Shown here piece after piece: positions 21,094-33,589 of a DNA stretch of 64,000 nucleotides. Made by a program: the position numbers and the translations under genes. This DNA is from Cercis canadensis (lineage: Eukaryota; Streptophyta; Magnoliopsida; Fabales; Fabaceae). Each line of letters starts with the position of its first letter. Position 1 is the first letter of the stretch. A model generated the notes under the pieces. The model was given only the letters and a program-made list of their open reading frames with translations, had not been told where the DNA came from and searched no databases. The DNA lies in assembly GCA_003255065.1 (NCBI GenBank), contig QAOA01004174.1:277378-341377 (forward strand), in the 5' to 3' direction.

Positions 21094-22245
21094 TCAGTCA
21101 ACAGCCATAGGCTGTAGACTCAACTTCTCAGCACCAACACCTCCTGTACCAGATCTACAAACAACACCAGCTGCACCACTACCAGCGGCTCTAGCAGCAA
21201 CTTCCCCTCCACCTTGTTCTGCAAAATTGTCCAGCAGCCATAGGCAATCAATCATATTATTTTCTACAATATAAACATTGCAAAAAAGAAAAAGAAAGTA
21301 GATAGGATATTTTATTGGAGCTTTCATATTCATAACAAAATTCATGATTTTCAAAGCCAAATAGAGTCAACCGAATCCAGTTTTGGCACCAAATCAATGT
21401 CCCCACTGTCTTTGGAGATAGTGAGCTCCTAAAAAATCCAGAACTCTGCCAGTTGTAGAAAATGCAGACTGAGGTAACAGTAGACGCAAGAACAACAAGA
21501 ATATCCTAAGTAATGCGCAAGAGAACATGAAATCTATCTGCATTGGCTTTCCACCAGTCCAAAACAGAAAAACTGTCATCTGCATCAATACAAACTTCAA
21601 CCAAATATTTATTCAACTCATTCTTTGCTTCTATACTTTTGACCAACCTCAAATTTGTCTTAAATGCCTTTGTTCTTGCCTTATATACTGTCAATTCACT
21701 GTTATCTTCACTTCCTTCACCAGCAGCCCTAGATGATTGTCCACAGTCAATTGATTCACTCACCTTCTCATAAGCAGTTGAGTACCACTCATAAAAACCT
21801 ATTCAATTACTCTCTAACTTCTTAGTCAAGTCATATGAAGTCATAGGATCTTCATATACTTCATCAAATGACCATTTAATATATACCAGCTTATCACGAG
21901 GGTCCAACACGCTAGCAGTAAACAACAGAGGATTCATTTTACCCAAATACCTATCATACTTTTTCTTCATTTCAGTGGCCATATTTATCAACATAGTATC
22001 CTTGCCTTTACTCATGCCAATCAATGAATATTGGATCAAAGCAAGTTCATAATAAGCAGAATTAGCAGTAACATATCATGAACCAGACAAGGAAACAGTC
22101 ACTTCATAAAAAAAAATTAGAAATTGAATAAATACCCTAGCATTGCTCCAGTCTTCAAAATTAGGAGGAATAATAGTTTTCTCATCAAAAAAATCAACAT
22201 AACTAGAATCATCATCCTCCAATCTTTCAAATGCATTTTAGAATT
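21094..22245 (-). pseudogene. hAT transposase remnant (catalytic C-terminal half)
   Basis: Reading on the minus strand: FIQFLIFFYEVTVSLSGS (near 22110), then MATEMKKKYDRYLGKMNPLL and FTASVLDPRDKLVYIKW (21990-21890), then the hAT C-terminal dimerisation region with FSVLDWWKANADRFHVLLRI (21570-21510) and SSLSPKTVGTLI (near 21400). A possible last exon (21218-21094), after a TTGCAG acceptor, is Gly/Ala-rich. The N-terminal BED finger is absent, and there are stops near 21783 and 21505 and a frameshift after it. It lies in the region where the 3' part of the C3H7-like gene should be. Confidence 0.75.
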
Positions 22246-22299
22246 TCTCAGCAACTACTAGCATAAGATAAGTGCTGTTTTGAACTCTGGTGACTGCTG

Positions 22300-23520
22300 G
22301 AAGGCAGGAAAGAAAAAAATTTGTCACCTATGTCCCGATTGATCATTTAAAGATGATGCAGTAAAAAACAAAGCATGGAGCAACACTATAAAGTTTCAAT
22401 CTTTTCTCTTTGAAATTTCTCCCAAGTAATTGTTTTGAACATGTATTTACCTGCAGAATCATAAGTAGAGCCAATTAAACATCCCCTTTAACTGATTTTT
22501 ATGTGAAATTGTTTTTACTGATAAGACATGCCCAATGCACTCATTCTCAAAGTATACCCGCAAGCACATATGAAGGATAGATCTAAAATCAACAATCAAC
22601 TTCAAATCACTTCGTAAAGTAAGAACTTACTGCAGAAGTGATAGGAAGCATGGTGTAACATTGTTGCCATAAAAATGTCCATATGGGATTTGAATTTGCA
22701 ACAGACAATGGCATGTCAAATCACTGAATAACCAACAGCTAACATTAAAATAACCATGGCAACCACACTGCACTTAACCTTAAAATGGTTAAAACTGCAA
22801 TTTCACTGAGGATTTTACAGTGCCAACATTGCACAATCTGAAATCATGTTCAAGGTTTTTCGATTATACTCTATTAAACACAAATCCATCCTATAGTCTA
22901 GCCCATCTGATTCCATCAATTAATCAGATGTTAAATGCAAAGAAATTAATATTACTAAAAGTGCTAGTAACGTGCATAGTGTTGCAACAAAAAAGTTAAA
23001 ACAGTAATATATTGAAAAAAAGAAATGCATACAGAGCTCTTTCAATAATTAAAAATCCACAACAGAAATTTACTTGCATAACAAACAGGTGTCAAACCAG
23101 GGATCTGCTATCTTCTGTTGCTCTTTAAAGAGAAGGATTGCAAGTTTGTAACACTAGACACAAATATAAATTAGCTTTCAAGTAGAATCTAACTTTAAAT
23201 GCCATGAATGTTATAATTTTTTCTTCAATCTCTTTTGAATAAAGAACAATTATGCTTTTGAATCACATAGTTAACTGAAGTATAAGCACTAAATACCAAA
23301 TCTGCAGATGCACTCTATAATGCCTTACAGTAAATTTTCTAATCTTATAATTTTTTTTAAAAAGAAAACACAGGGAAAGAAGATAATGGAAGTTGACCTA
23401 TTCCATATATGTTTAAATGGAAAGATTTTAACCGTCCAAATATATATGATACTTGAACTTCAGAGAAGAAAAGAAAAAAGACCCCTAAACAAAAATTATG
23501 TGATTGATTCATATGACCAA
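22300..23520. other. Non-coding stretch between hAT remnant and C3H7-like pseudogene
   Basis: No coding match. I looked here on the minus strand for the CCCH finger exons that should follow 23522 and did not find them. Confidence 0.4.
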
Positions 23521-23521
23521 C

Positions 23522-26184
23522 CTCATGGCACCTTCCCTTGAGAAAATGGCGGCAATATATAATAGTTTTTGGTTTCAGTACTGATGGCAGCTTCAACCTT
23601 TTGACACCAAGTTGCTTGTTCTTTTCTGCCCACTTCTTTTGTTTCTTTTGCTTCACAATAAAATTCATCAAATAAAAAAATCAGCCACATATTCAATACA
23701 TAGAGATTTATGGATTGTCATAATTAACAGAAAATTAATCAGTGGATCTCGAGATAACAATGGAGGTCCAATTAACTTACTTCGAAAATTCATATACCAC
23801 AAATTAAAACCAAAACAACAAGAAGATGGAATAGAAGTTACAACAATATCAGAAAAATACCTTCTTTATAGCTTTCTTTTCCTCAGAAACAGGACCACGC
23901 TTTTTCTTACTGTTGACACCAGCCTTCTGCTGTAGATGATCAATAATTAATCACAGTGATCAAACAACAACAACAACAACAACAACAGTTAAATATTGAT
24001 AACAAAATAAGTCACAACCACAATATTTAATTTTTTACCATGTTTCCCAAAAATTTCATAATAACGGAAACGAACTTTTGGAATTCATGGGAACTTAAGA
24101 ACATACAAATAGACTCTAGGATTCTAACATATTTAAGATAGACATGCAAGGAAAATGAGCCAGGGCTTCTTTTGTGTAAAACAATATGCCCTAAACTCAA
24201 AAATGAGTCTATACTATTTTCTTTGAAACATTCACTAACTAAAAATAACAAAAAGAAGGACCATCATGCAAATCTTCCATTACAATTTGATGATGCATAC
24301 TATGAAGGGAATAACTTGAAAATAACTAAAAATAAATCATAGAATTTACTGTTGCAGTTCTAATTGACTTCAATGTTACCATGACAAGATCAAAACCTTT
24401 CAGTTGCATATTTAACTGAAGGATGCAGCTGAAAATCATACCTCTACTGTACATGAGTTTGCATGATCTCCAGTGACCTCCTTATATCCAATGTCTTTGT
24501 GGTTGCTTTTTCCAGGCTCTAGCATAGAATCATATTTACCTGCATCTTCAGATTTAATAGTTTCTTTTGAGATAGCTACTTCATCACTTTCTCTAGGTTC
24601 CACTTGTTTACTATTATTGACATCTTGATGTGTGTCTACCATACAGGAAGTATATTCATAATCTTCTTCTTTTTCTCCATTTCGTATGTTACAAGGATAT
24701 ACTATGTTTTCAATTTAATTTTTGTGCTTCTGAACATTTCCTACTTTCTTCTGCTGCAACATCAAAGAATCTGCAGAAGGCATATCAAATAAATTGCCAT
24801 TTGTCCCATAGTCACCAGAAATTTCTCCCTCTTCTACATCTCCTTCCTCAATCATATGATTGGAAGAATTTGCTGCATCATAGACACAAATTAATTTTTC
24901 TGATTGCTCTTCATCATGCTGCATTCCCTGTTTAGCTTCCAAGATACCAGTGTCTAGCAATGACTTCTTGTCTCCATCAAATTCACTTAAATTCAACACT
25001 TGATCAATCATACCTGATCTAAAGAAACATGCATTGCTTCAGGAACCTTTAGACAACCATGTTCTTCCTTCTCAAACTCACCCTCTTCTGTAGCAGGAAG
25101 AGAACCAATAGAACAACAAACAGGTTTTACGAATTCCATTCCCTTTCACTGTATCTCTTGCTTTGTACTTGATGCACCAAGTCCAGATAATGAGCTTCGT
25201 TCCTGTACGCTGGATTTTGAAACTTTAGCAAGTGAATACGAACGTAAGCCTTGCAGGGCATCCTGACTGAGTCCTTCTAGTTGTGAATCACTTGCAGTTC
25301 CAGATTTGTTCATGTCAGATTGCTGAAATTCAACATGCCCCACTTGGTTATCCATCAATTCAACTTCACCACTGCTATTCTGTTTCTCATTTAATCCCAA
25401 GATCAAGGTGGTTGTCAAGCCACTGTCACAACCAAGTTTTTCAGTTCCTTTCACAATCTGTTCCAATTCATCTATCAGCTGCTGTTCCTTACTAGCAACT
25501 TTAGCTTGCGTAGACATTGCCTCAACACCCTCATAAATCATCATTTCCTGTCTTCTTGAAGAGTCCTCATCATTCTCTACTTCCATCATAAGCTCTACAT
25601 CGTCTATAGCCATCTTAGTGTCACTAAACTCCCTGCCCTGCACTCCAACCCCTTCAAAGTTCTCATGGACATGTGTTTCTTTCTCAAGTACGTTATCCTT
25701 GGAGTCAGTAATTTCAGGACTTCGACAAATTTAACACACTCAAACTCGTTTTCCAGGCTTTCTTGCCCCATTCCATCAACGCCATTATCTGGAAAAAAAA
25801 ATAAAATGAAAAGGGCAAAAACAATGAGAACTGACCAATTAAACTGAAACTAACAGCAATTCCATAATCAAAGCTAAAAACTTCACTTCCTAACAACAAA
25901 TGGTAGAAATTAAATTATCATAGAAATCAATTCAAAAACAGGAAATAATCCAATACAAAACCCTTCGATTTCTACTTACCACTATTTCTCAAATCCTCAG
26001 TTACAGTAGGAATTTGACTGATATGAGAACGCTGGGATTCATCGTAGCAGTGAGATAGGATACAAACTAGGGTGCGGTAAGTTTCGCTCTTTAGATGAGA
26101 TCGACGGTAACGAGGGAAACCAACAAGATTTCCAGGGTGAGAGGGCTTTAAGGTTCCTGATAGAGCTTCTTCCATTGCAACCAA
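23522..26184 (-). pseudogene. C3H7-like CCCH zinc-finger protein gene, broken and 3'-truncated
   Basis: Exon 1 (26184-25980) begins MVAMEEALSGTLKPSHPGN and ends at a GT. A long acidic exon follows (25788 to about 24443) with MIEEGDVEEGEISGDYG near 24850. Then come a short basic exon (23929-23861, GVNSKKKRGPVSEEKKAIKK) and 23655-23522 with AEKNKQLGVKRLKL, PKTIIYCRHFLKGRCHE. These words match plant zinc finger CCCH domain-containing protein 7, a large nuclear protein. The last exon starts the first CCCH finger, but the rest of the finger array is not found. A frameshift lies near 25690, a stop near 25144, a frameshift near 25015 and a stop near 24716. A decayed copy, not a working gene. Confidence 0.75.
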
Positions 26185-26261
26185 GTATTCAGATTCCTAT
26201 CAGAATTCAGAAACCCCTTTCATGGGTTTTGTAAAACCTCTTGGGCGCCAACCGCAATCTA

Positions 26262-26333
26262 CGTTGTGAAACTCGAGAGTTTAAGTAAACTCGTATTGGT
26301 TCATAAACTCATAATCGTAAAATCGTAAGAGTT
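26262..26333 (-). repeat. Short dispersed repeat also present at 63706-63788
   Basis: GAAACTCGAGAGTTTAAGTA near 26267 and the following AAACTCATAATCGTAAAATC recur in inverse near 63714-63785. The unit is rich in short inverted words (ACTCGAGAGT, CGTAAAATCG) and looks like a small MITE. It lies about 80 bp upstream of the C3H7-like start codon. Confidence 0.5.
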
Positions 26334-26937
26334 AACCAAAATCAACAGTATGTCAGAAAGGTGTAATTTTTTCCTTTCATAGGCTATTTTTCTTCAAGAA
26401 AAGTGTTTGGCCAGTATTGTATTTTGACATCAAGAAGCTGTCTAGTGTTTGAAAGCAAGTCGAAATGGGAGAAAGAAATGGTATTTCGATTTCAACTTGT
26501 AAACAGAAAGGCATAAATTCAAAGAAGTGTGAAATTTGTGCTTTGATTCTTGTGACATTTTGGGTGGTAGCCTATATTTGAGTGACCAAAATTGTATAGA
26601 GTCAGCACATATTCAAAAGCCTATTAAATGGGTTTTCGAATAGATGATTGACCATGAAGAATGAGTGACTTTGTTGCCCCCTTCATTTACTTGCTTCGTC
26701 AAACAAAGCATAACTTCTAGCTTTGGTCAAAAAAGCAAAATGGGGAGATCTTTCGAACAAACAACACTGGTCAACCTTAGTTTGGTTATAATTTTGGTCG
26801 ATTGTCAAGCGGAGCTGTTATTCATGAAACATTTTCAGTTTGGGCATCAAGAAAGGTATCTTAATCTCAACGCAAGAGGAGAAGAAAGCTGTACTATAAT
26901 GGAAGGGGCTGAAGCAGATTGGTTAACCAAGTTGGAT
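26334..26937. other. Non-coding stretch, nothing recognised
   Basis: One 91-codon open frame (26665-26940) has no recognisable motif and runs into the hAT end, so I do not call it a gene. Confidence 0.4.
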
Positions 26938-27060
26938 TAGGGGTGGGTACGGGCTGAGATTTGGCCTGTCCCGGTCTCATCTTGAATTCTTAATCAAGAT
27001 AGAAATCTCGTCTCGGTCCAGTCCCAATTTCTATCGAGACGGATTGGGACGGGCAAAGTT
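26938..27060 (+). mobile_element. hAT-type non-autonomous element, left end
   Basis: TAGGGGTGGGTACGGGC at 26938 is a classic short hAT terminus, followed by CCCGGTCTC and GGGACGGGC words that pair with each other in inverse (GAAATCTCGTCTC with GAGACGGATTGGGAC). The right end was not located; it may lie beyond the tandem units that follow. Confidence 0.5.
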
Positions 27061-27074
27061 GTCCCAAATACTTA

Positions 27075-27560
27075 TGATGGTAGATTTTTACAAGTTTTAG
27101 ACGTACAATCTAGATAGAATATCAACGCATCTTTAACTTACTCATAAACTTTAAACTCGATCCAAAAGTGAAAAACTCGAAATCAAAAATTCGCCAAAAC
27201 TACCCAAAAAAAGAGTGAAGTTGCTTGGAGGTTTTGGTTGACTGCCCAAATTCTAGAGAACCAATATCAAATGCACAATTGCACCGTTTAGATTGAATAC
27301 CAATGTGTATTGAACTTATTCACAAACTTTTAACTCGATCCAACACAACAACTCCACAACATCAATTTGACGAAATTGCCCAAAAAAGGAGCAAAGTTGC
27401 TTAAAGGTTCTGGTCAACTGCGTAGATTTTGGAGAACCGGTCTCAGATGCATAATGCCACTGCTAAGATTGAATATCAATGTATCTTGAGCTTACCCGCA
27501 AATTTTCAACTGAATCCAACGATGAACAACTCTAAATCTCCCTAGAAAAAGAGCAAAACT
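27075..27560. repeat. Diverged tandem repeat, about 2.7 units of 170-180 bp
   Basis: Units begin near 27090, 27280 and 27455 and share ATCAATGTRTYTTGARCTTA, TTTAACTCGATCC, AAAAAGAGYRAAGTTGCTT and GAGAACCRRTMTCARATGCA. The copies are clearly diverged. They directly follow a hAT terminus and may be its internal repeats. Confidence 0.6.
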
Positions 27561-27568
27561 CATAATTA

Positions 27569-27830
27569 TATAGAGTAAAACCTTTTTTTCGTCTTTGAAA
27601 AATGTTATTACTGACAATTTAGTCGTTCATTAATTTTTTGTGACAATTAAGTCCTTGAAATTTTATTCTATCTACCAATTTAGTCTTTCGCTAGGGTCCG
27701 TTAGTGAGATTTAACATAAATTGTCATGTGACACGTTAAGTGCTGATATGGCCGTTAGTTAATGATTTGGCAAGCTAACATGGCAATTGGGATAGTTGTT
27801 GGTGTGACACACGTAAAATGACAACGTTTT
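27569..27830. mobile_element. Terminal region of an unclassified TE
   Basis: It begins GAGTAAAACCTTTTTTTCGTC and runs through AATTTAGTC/AATTAAGTCC words, which is typical of several plant TE ends. The same end in inverse is at 51202-51231 (GGGACTAAAAAGGGGTTTTACTC). It may be the left end of the element that carries the MULE-C transposase, but no right end was found. Confidence 0.35.
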
Positions 27831-30117
27831 ACGAAGAGAATAAAACATCTCCTCCTGCACATACGGTGTCGTATGTTGAAGAGGAACCCTAAGCCAAAGA
27901 AGAAAACATCATCGCGACATGTGAATGAGGGATTTTGCAATTCACAAAGAGGAACCCTAAGCCTCAAATCGCAATTTCCCTTTCTCATTGTCTCAATCGT
28001 GATTTCTTTTTCCCTTTCTCGCTGGAATCATGATTTTCCCAAATTGGAACCCTAAGCCCCAAAGTACTGAAGTCCTTTTGCTCGTAGTGGAAGAAAAAGT
28101 TGTAAACCTTGCGAAATCCTTTTCTCACTCTCTTTAATCAGTAAGAGCAGAGTATCAAAGGAGATAAACCAATGGAAGAAAGGCTTGCAAAATTTGCAGA
28201 TAACTGATCATTCGTCCTCTAACAGGTGAGGTTTCCCTTTCACTGTCAGGTGCTTGAAGCATGTAAATTAAATTTTCTGTGATAGCATAGTTATGCACAA
28301 CTTTATATTGTGGTCCAGGGGTTCACATTGGTTGAGAAAGTAGTGCATATTTTATTGTTGGGTCTTTGTTATTGTGGTCCACCTGTTCACATGGGTTCAG
28401 AAAGGAGTGGACATTTTGTTGTTGTGGTGGGACAATGATTGTCGTATTTTGCTTCTATGGGATATTGTTATAATAATAAGTTTAACAAATCCACTGTTAC
28501 TTGAATGTAAATGTCATAGACAATCATAATTCGAAGAATAATTTAAATGCTTATAGAAAGCAGAAAATGCCAAACCTGGTAAGCCAAGTATAATAATATT
28601 GATTGTCCTTTTTAATGCACTTGTATTTACATTTGTTGTTCACTGTCAAGTGCTTCATTCACATAGGTTGACATATTTTAGTATTGCATATTTCATTGTT
28701 ATGGCCCCTGTAAAAAAAATTGTGGGCAAAGTGGGTTTTTGTCCTTATGTTTGTTGAGTTTTTGTAAGCATATTTAAGCTGTTGGGTTTTTGTTCTTTTG
28801 TGTGGAAAGTGGTCATTTACTTTGCAACGATGTGTGGTGGGACACTATGTGTATCTTCCATGTGTACTGTGTTTGTCTTCATTTGTAATACCACAGAAAT
28901 ATGAAGTTAGTAAATTGCATAGTAAACCACAGTATTGCAATCATTTTTTAGGAGGAAGTATTAATTTGTTTAGTTCTGTTTAAATTTTAAAACAACAAAG
29001 ACATTTGAAATGCTAAAATGTGAGGCATCAAAATTATTAGCATCCTTGAAAATTGAGCATTAGAACACTAGAGTGATGCATGATACCTATAGATCAGTTT
29101 TGGCTAAGTATCATTTGAAATTCTTGCATTATGGTTCTTCTACTTGGAGACTTAAATAGTCTGTGGGTATTGTTTTAAGTTTTAAAGCATGGTTCTGTAA
29201 CTCTGGCTTAGGCATGCTGGAGGTGGATCTTTATTGACTGCAACCAGATGTACATGAGTACATCCAATTCATATTGAAACATGATTCTGTTGATTTTCCT
29301 TACAATTTGGTTATAAAGTGGATAATGTAGTAATGTGTTTGATATGCTTTAGGTAAATATGTACTTTTCTTTTCCCAGCAAATGAATAAAGGTTCAAATA
29401 TGTGATTTCAAACTATTAGCACCTTTTTTTTGATTGCTTATGTTTCTCATATTAGTGCTGATGCTGCGTAGGTTCTAAGTATCTGAGATAAGTGTTCATA
29501 GTTGTTTGATCAAAAGCTTCAGTTACAGGACATTCTCATATTTGTGTTGATGTTTCCTAGGATCTTAGTATTTGAGATATGTTTCTCTTGAGAGATGCAT
29601 AGATTTTTGCATCCTCTTGTGGAGGACTATTGCTTAAGGTTGTTTCCATCTGACTTATTCATAAATCAGAAACCTATTTTTTGGATGAGATAAAATGGCT
29701 AAATTGTTGACATCACAACCATTAACATGTTATGCATTAATAATATGTTGTTGCAGCTGGGAAAAAAATGTGTTCTCTAATTAAGAGGGTCTGGACCTCG
29801 TCCATCATTTAAGGTTAATATACTTGCATTGTGACTTCCTATAATCCCAATGCGAGAGTTTGATCTTCTCAGAATGCTTTTGTCTACATGTTTTGATCAA
29901 CTATCTGCAAAGACACATTTATTCTATCTATTCATACAAACAAAATTGTTACTGAAGTTCCTATGGTTTTTTCTTGAAGAAAATATATACACTTTATTAT
30001 GTTTTTTAGAAGTTAAGGGCACAAACTGGATTCCTGCTTCTGATAATTATTCATGATACATTTGAAGATTCTTCAATTAATCAGATTGTAGTAACACATA
30101 TTGATAATTTAATGTAG
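27831..30117. other. Non-coding stretch with a leader-like segment
   Basis: No coding match in 2.3 kb. Around 27850-28230 the sequence looks like a 5' leader (CCCTAAGCC words, CT-rich, a possible 5' splice site near 28226). The rest is T-rich and intron-like. It could be the long spliced leader of a captured gene or of MULE-C. Confidence 0.3.
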
Positions 30118-30180
30118 GTTCTGGACATAGAGGAAAAGATAGAACTTTTGATGGACAAAACTGAGAACCTTCATCACCAG
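30118..30180 (+). pseudogene. Captured exon of a VAMP72-type R-SNARE gene
   Basis: Exactly 63 nt lie between AATGTAG and CAG|GTTGGT, reading VLDIEEK then IELLMDKTENLHHQ. Plant VAMP721-type synaptobrevins carry VLDRGEKIELLVDKTENL at the start of their SNARE motif, encoded by one exon. Both splice sites are kept, but no neighbouring VAMP exon is seen. It stands about 600 bp upstream of a MULE transposase, so it looks like Pack-MULE-style capture of genomic DNA. Confidence 0.75.
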
Positions 30181-30291
30181 GTTGGTGTGAATTCATGTTT
30201 TTATTTGCGTTTGTATTATTGCGTGCATGGATATTGGAGTTTATCAGAATTTGACTCATGACTATTTTTCAGTTAGTTTCTAAAAAATTGC

Positions 30292-30710
30292 TGGTATTGA
30301 TGTTTAATAATGAGTAATCAGTTTCATAATCATTTGCTCACTGTTTCAAAATTTAGCTTACATTGTTGAAGAATAATATAAATATTTTTACCATGATTTT
30401 TGGAAAAAATTTAAGATGATTTTAGAAAATGGCTTCTCAGTTCTATGTAGAGGTTTATATTTATTGTAGATGATTTTTACTGTTCATAAGGGTGAAGTAN
30501 GTTGGTATTGATGTTTAATAATGAGTAATCAATTTCATAATCATTTGCTCACTGTTTCAAAATTTAGCTTACATTGCTAAAGAATAATATAAATATTTTT
30601 ACCATGATTTTTGGAAAAAATTTAAGATGATTTTAGAAAATGGCTTCTCAGTTCTATGTAGAGGTTTATATTTATTGTAGATGATTTTCACTGTTCATAA
30701 GGGTGAAGTA
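30292..30710. repeat. 208-bp direct duplication around a single N (assembly seam)
   Basis: 30292-30499 and 30503-30710 are almost the same sequence and meet at N 30500. This looks like two overlapping contigs laid end to end. Confidence 0.8.
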
Positions 30711-30752
30711 CTGTGATTATGACATATTGTTATTTATTTATTTTTTTTTTAT

Positions 30753-33531
30753 AGAATAGACCGTTATGTAACATTTATATTGCACCATAGTGAAAAGTTT
30801 GTACGTGAGTCGACGCTAAGCTATGTTAACAGAGAAAAAAATGCATGGAATTGGGTAGATATTGATAAGGTTTCTATTCCAACAATTTCACAGTTATTTT
30901 ATGAGTATGATTATAATTATTACACAAATTGTTACTGGTTGATGTTTGAATTAGAGCTAGAGGATGAGCTTAGACCCCTTAAAGGTGACTTAGATGTTAT
31001 ATAGATGTTTGGTGCTGTAAAAAAAGTTGATGAGATAGAGTTTTATTTTGAGCACTTTGTAATTGAAAATCTAAAAATTGTTCAGCTTATTCTTAATTTA
31101 CCATGTGAGACACAAGTGCAAAATGACTGGAGATTTAGGAAAAAAAAAATAATGAAGATGATGAACAAATGCAAAACACCGATGAAGATGAGGATTATAT
31201 GACATATTTAATAAAAGATATGAAACAAGAAGAATTTTACAACACTCTTGATGATGTTCATATGCAGCAACCTACAAACAGCAATGAAGACACTAATGCA
31301 GTTGAAGATGAAGATAATAGAATTGAACAAGGGTAAAACAACAGTGATTCATATGATTCAAACTTCAATGAATCAAGTTGTGCAGATTCATATGGCTATG
31401 ATGATGGAGAACATAGCCCATACAATTTACCAACAATCCCTGATAGCACAGATGAGTAAGACATGTAAAGACTAGTGAAGTTGAAGAAGAAGACATCCAT
31501 GCTTGGATAAGAAAGTAGTGCTGCTGCTTGTCAGGCAACAAAAAAAAAAAAGTGGTAAGAAAAAAAAAGAAGTCCTCACCAGAGGTATATGTCAATCCCT
31601 TTGAGGGTCAGTGATATGAGACAGATGATTTGCACACTCTTGACAACTCTAAACCTGGGGTTGATGACTCTAAAAAAGCTAAAGTGTTCCCACAGTTTAA
31701 TCCTCAAGCTGAATTTGGGGAGGTCAACCTAAACTTAGAATGAAATTTCCAACCTTGAGTGCATTCAAGGAAGCAGTGAAGGGTTACATAATTCATCTTG
31801 GCAAGCTTGTAGTGTGGGTGAAAAATGACAAAGAAATGGCCAAAGCCAGATGCATCAATGACTGTATGTAAGAGATTTTTTGCTCTTTCAGCAATACGAC
31901 ACAAATTTTAGATGAAGACCTTCATCAACACACACACATACATTAGACAAATCTCAAACAAGCAAGCTAATACAAAATTGTTAGCACATAAGCTTTTAGA
32001 AGAAGTTAGGGGATTTCCGGCGATGGAAGGTACTGATGCTTACAACTTGATGAAGCGAAAATATAACGTCAATGTGAATGAGAAAACCATATTCAGGATA
32101 TTGAAGATGACAAGGAAAATGGTGGAAGGAACATAAAAAGAATAATATGCAGCTTTGTGGGCTACTGTGGTGAGTTAATAAGAGTGGATCCTAGAAGGAT
32201 TGTGCAGATCGCTGTTGACAGACTCCATGGTGTTTTGGTACCCAACTTTGACAAATTGTATATTTATCTAGATGCTTGCAAATAATGTTTGAAGGCTGCT
32301 TGTAGACCTTTGATAGGTTTAGATGAGTGTTTCCTAAAAGAGAATTATAGTGGGATATCGTTAGTTGTAGTTACTCAAGATGGAAACAATTCATTCTATC
32401 TAGTTGCTTATGTTGTTGTGGATCTTAAGACGAATGACAATAGGAGATAATTTTTACAAGACTGATTGAGGATATTGAAGATCGAAGGGAACATGGCTGG
32501 AACTTCATATCATATTAGCAAAATGTTAACATTTATTGTAAGCTTATGAATTTATATTAAATAATAATATGTTATGCTTCAAAGATTAACATAAATTTTT
32601 TTTTTGCAAATTATAGAACAAGAAATTTAAATTGAATGTGTTTTTGGCAACAAAGTCCACTACAATGAGAGAATTTAATAGACATATGGTTAAGATCAAA
32701 ATGATTGACCAATATGCTTATAATTGGTTGATGAAGAATGCTCATATTAGATGGGTTAGAGGATCATTTAATACTTACAACAAGTACCAAGTCATCACAA
32801 GTAACATGCGTGAACAATTCAACAACAAAATACAGAAGTTCAGATATAACTCAATTCTTACTATGCTTGAAGAAATAATGAGTTATCTTATGAGAAAGAG
32901 ATCAAATATGTTTGTGAAGGTAAAAAAATACAAGAGTAAATATGTGACAATGATAGTAACTTTTTTTTAAAACTGAGAAGAAGAAAAGTCGTGAATGGTG
33001 TCCATTATGGGCTAGAGATCCTGCTGAACATAAATATGAAGTTAGTAGAGGACTAACCGACAAAGTGGTGGTTGATTTATCAGCTAGGACATGCTCATGT
33101 AGGACTTGAGATCTGACATGGGTACCTTGTAGACATACTTGTGCAACATTTACATCAAACAATGAAGACTCAAACACTACAATGAATGATTGGTACTTAA
33201 CCAGCATATGATTGAAGACGTATGAGCCTTTTATATAGCCCCTCGCAGGACAAGATTACTGGCAGAAGATATACTTTGGTGATATAAATCTTCTTTCATT
33301 CAAGAAACCAACTAATAGGCCCAAAAAGGATCGAAGCAAAGTCAACGATGTTCCACAATATTCTAACCGGCTGAAAAGAAAATATGGGACCACTAAATGC
33401 TCTAAATGTGCTGGAACAAGACACAACACAAGTACTTGCAAGGGAATGAAACTACATAAACGACAAAAAAAGAACAAGAAACTAACTATCCAGCCTTTTG
33501 TAGAGAGAGGTTTCAGTCAGTCAACCAGTTG
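30753..33531 (+). pseudogene. MULE-C transposase, decayed (different MULE family)
   Basis: After an AG acceptor near 30752 the frame reads HHSEKFVRESTLSYVNREK and later NCYWLMFELELEDELRPLKG, the usual N-terminus of another plant MuDR-type transposase family. Next come FPTLSAFKEAVKGYIIH (near 31745), LIGLDECFLKENYSG (near 32310, first catalytic Asp), and KYQVITSNMREQFNNKI (near 32785). A SWIM finger follows (TCSCR through PCRHTCATF, near 33090-33150), then a CX2C knuckle CSKCAGTRHNTSTC (near 33400). Stops lie near 31002, 32284 and 33108, there are several frameshifts, and the segment with the second Asp appears to be deleted between about 32460 and 32620. No TIRs were found. Confidence 0.75.
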
Positions 33532-33589
33532 ATTCACAAGCCCCGGGCCAAGATTCTCAAGCTTAACATTTACAAAGCAAGAAAAAGTT

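Noticed and set aside
26665-26940. 91-codon frame before the hAT end
   Set aside because: No recognisable domain, and the frame ends inside the hAT terminus.
27075-27560. Satellite DNA
   Set aside because: Fewer than three diverged units follow a hAT terminus; an internal element repeat is likelier.
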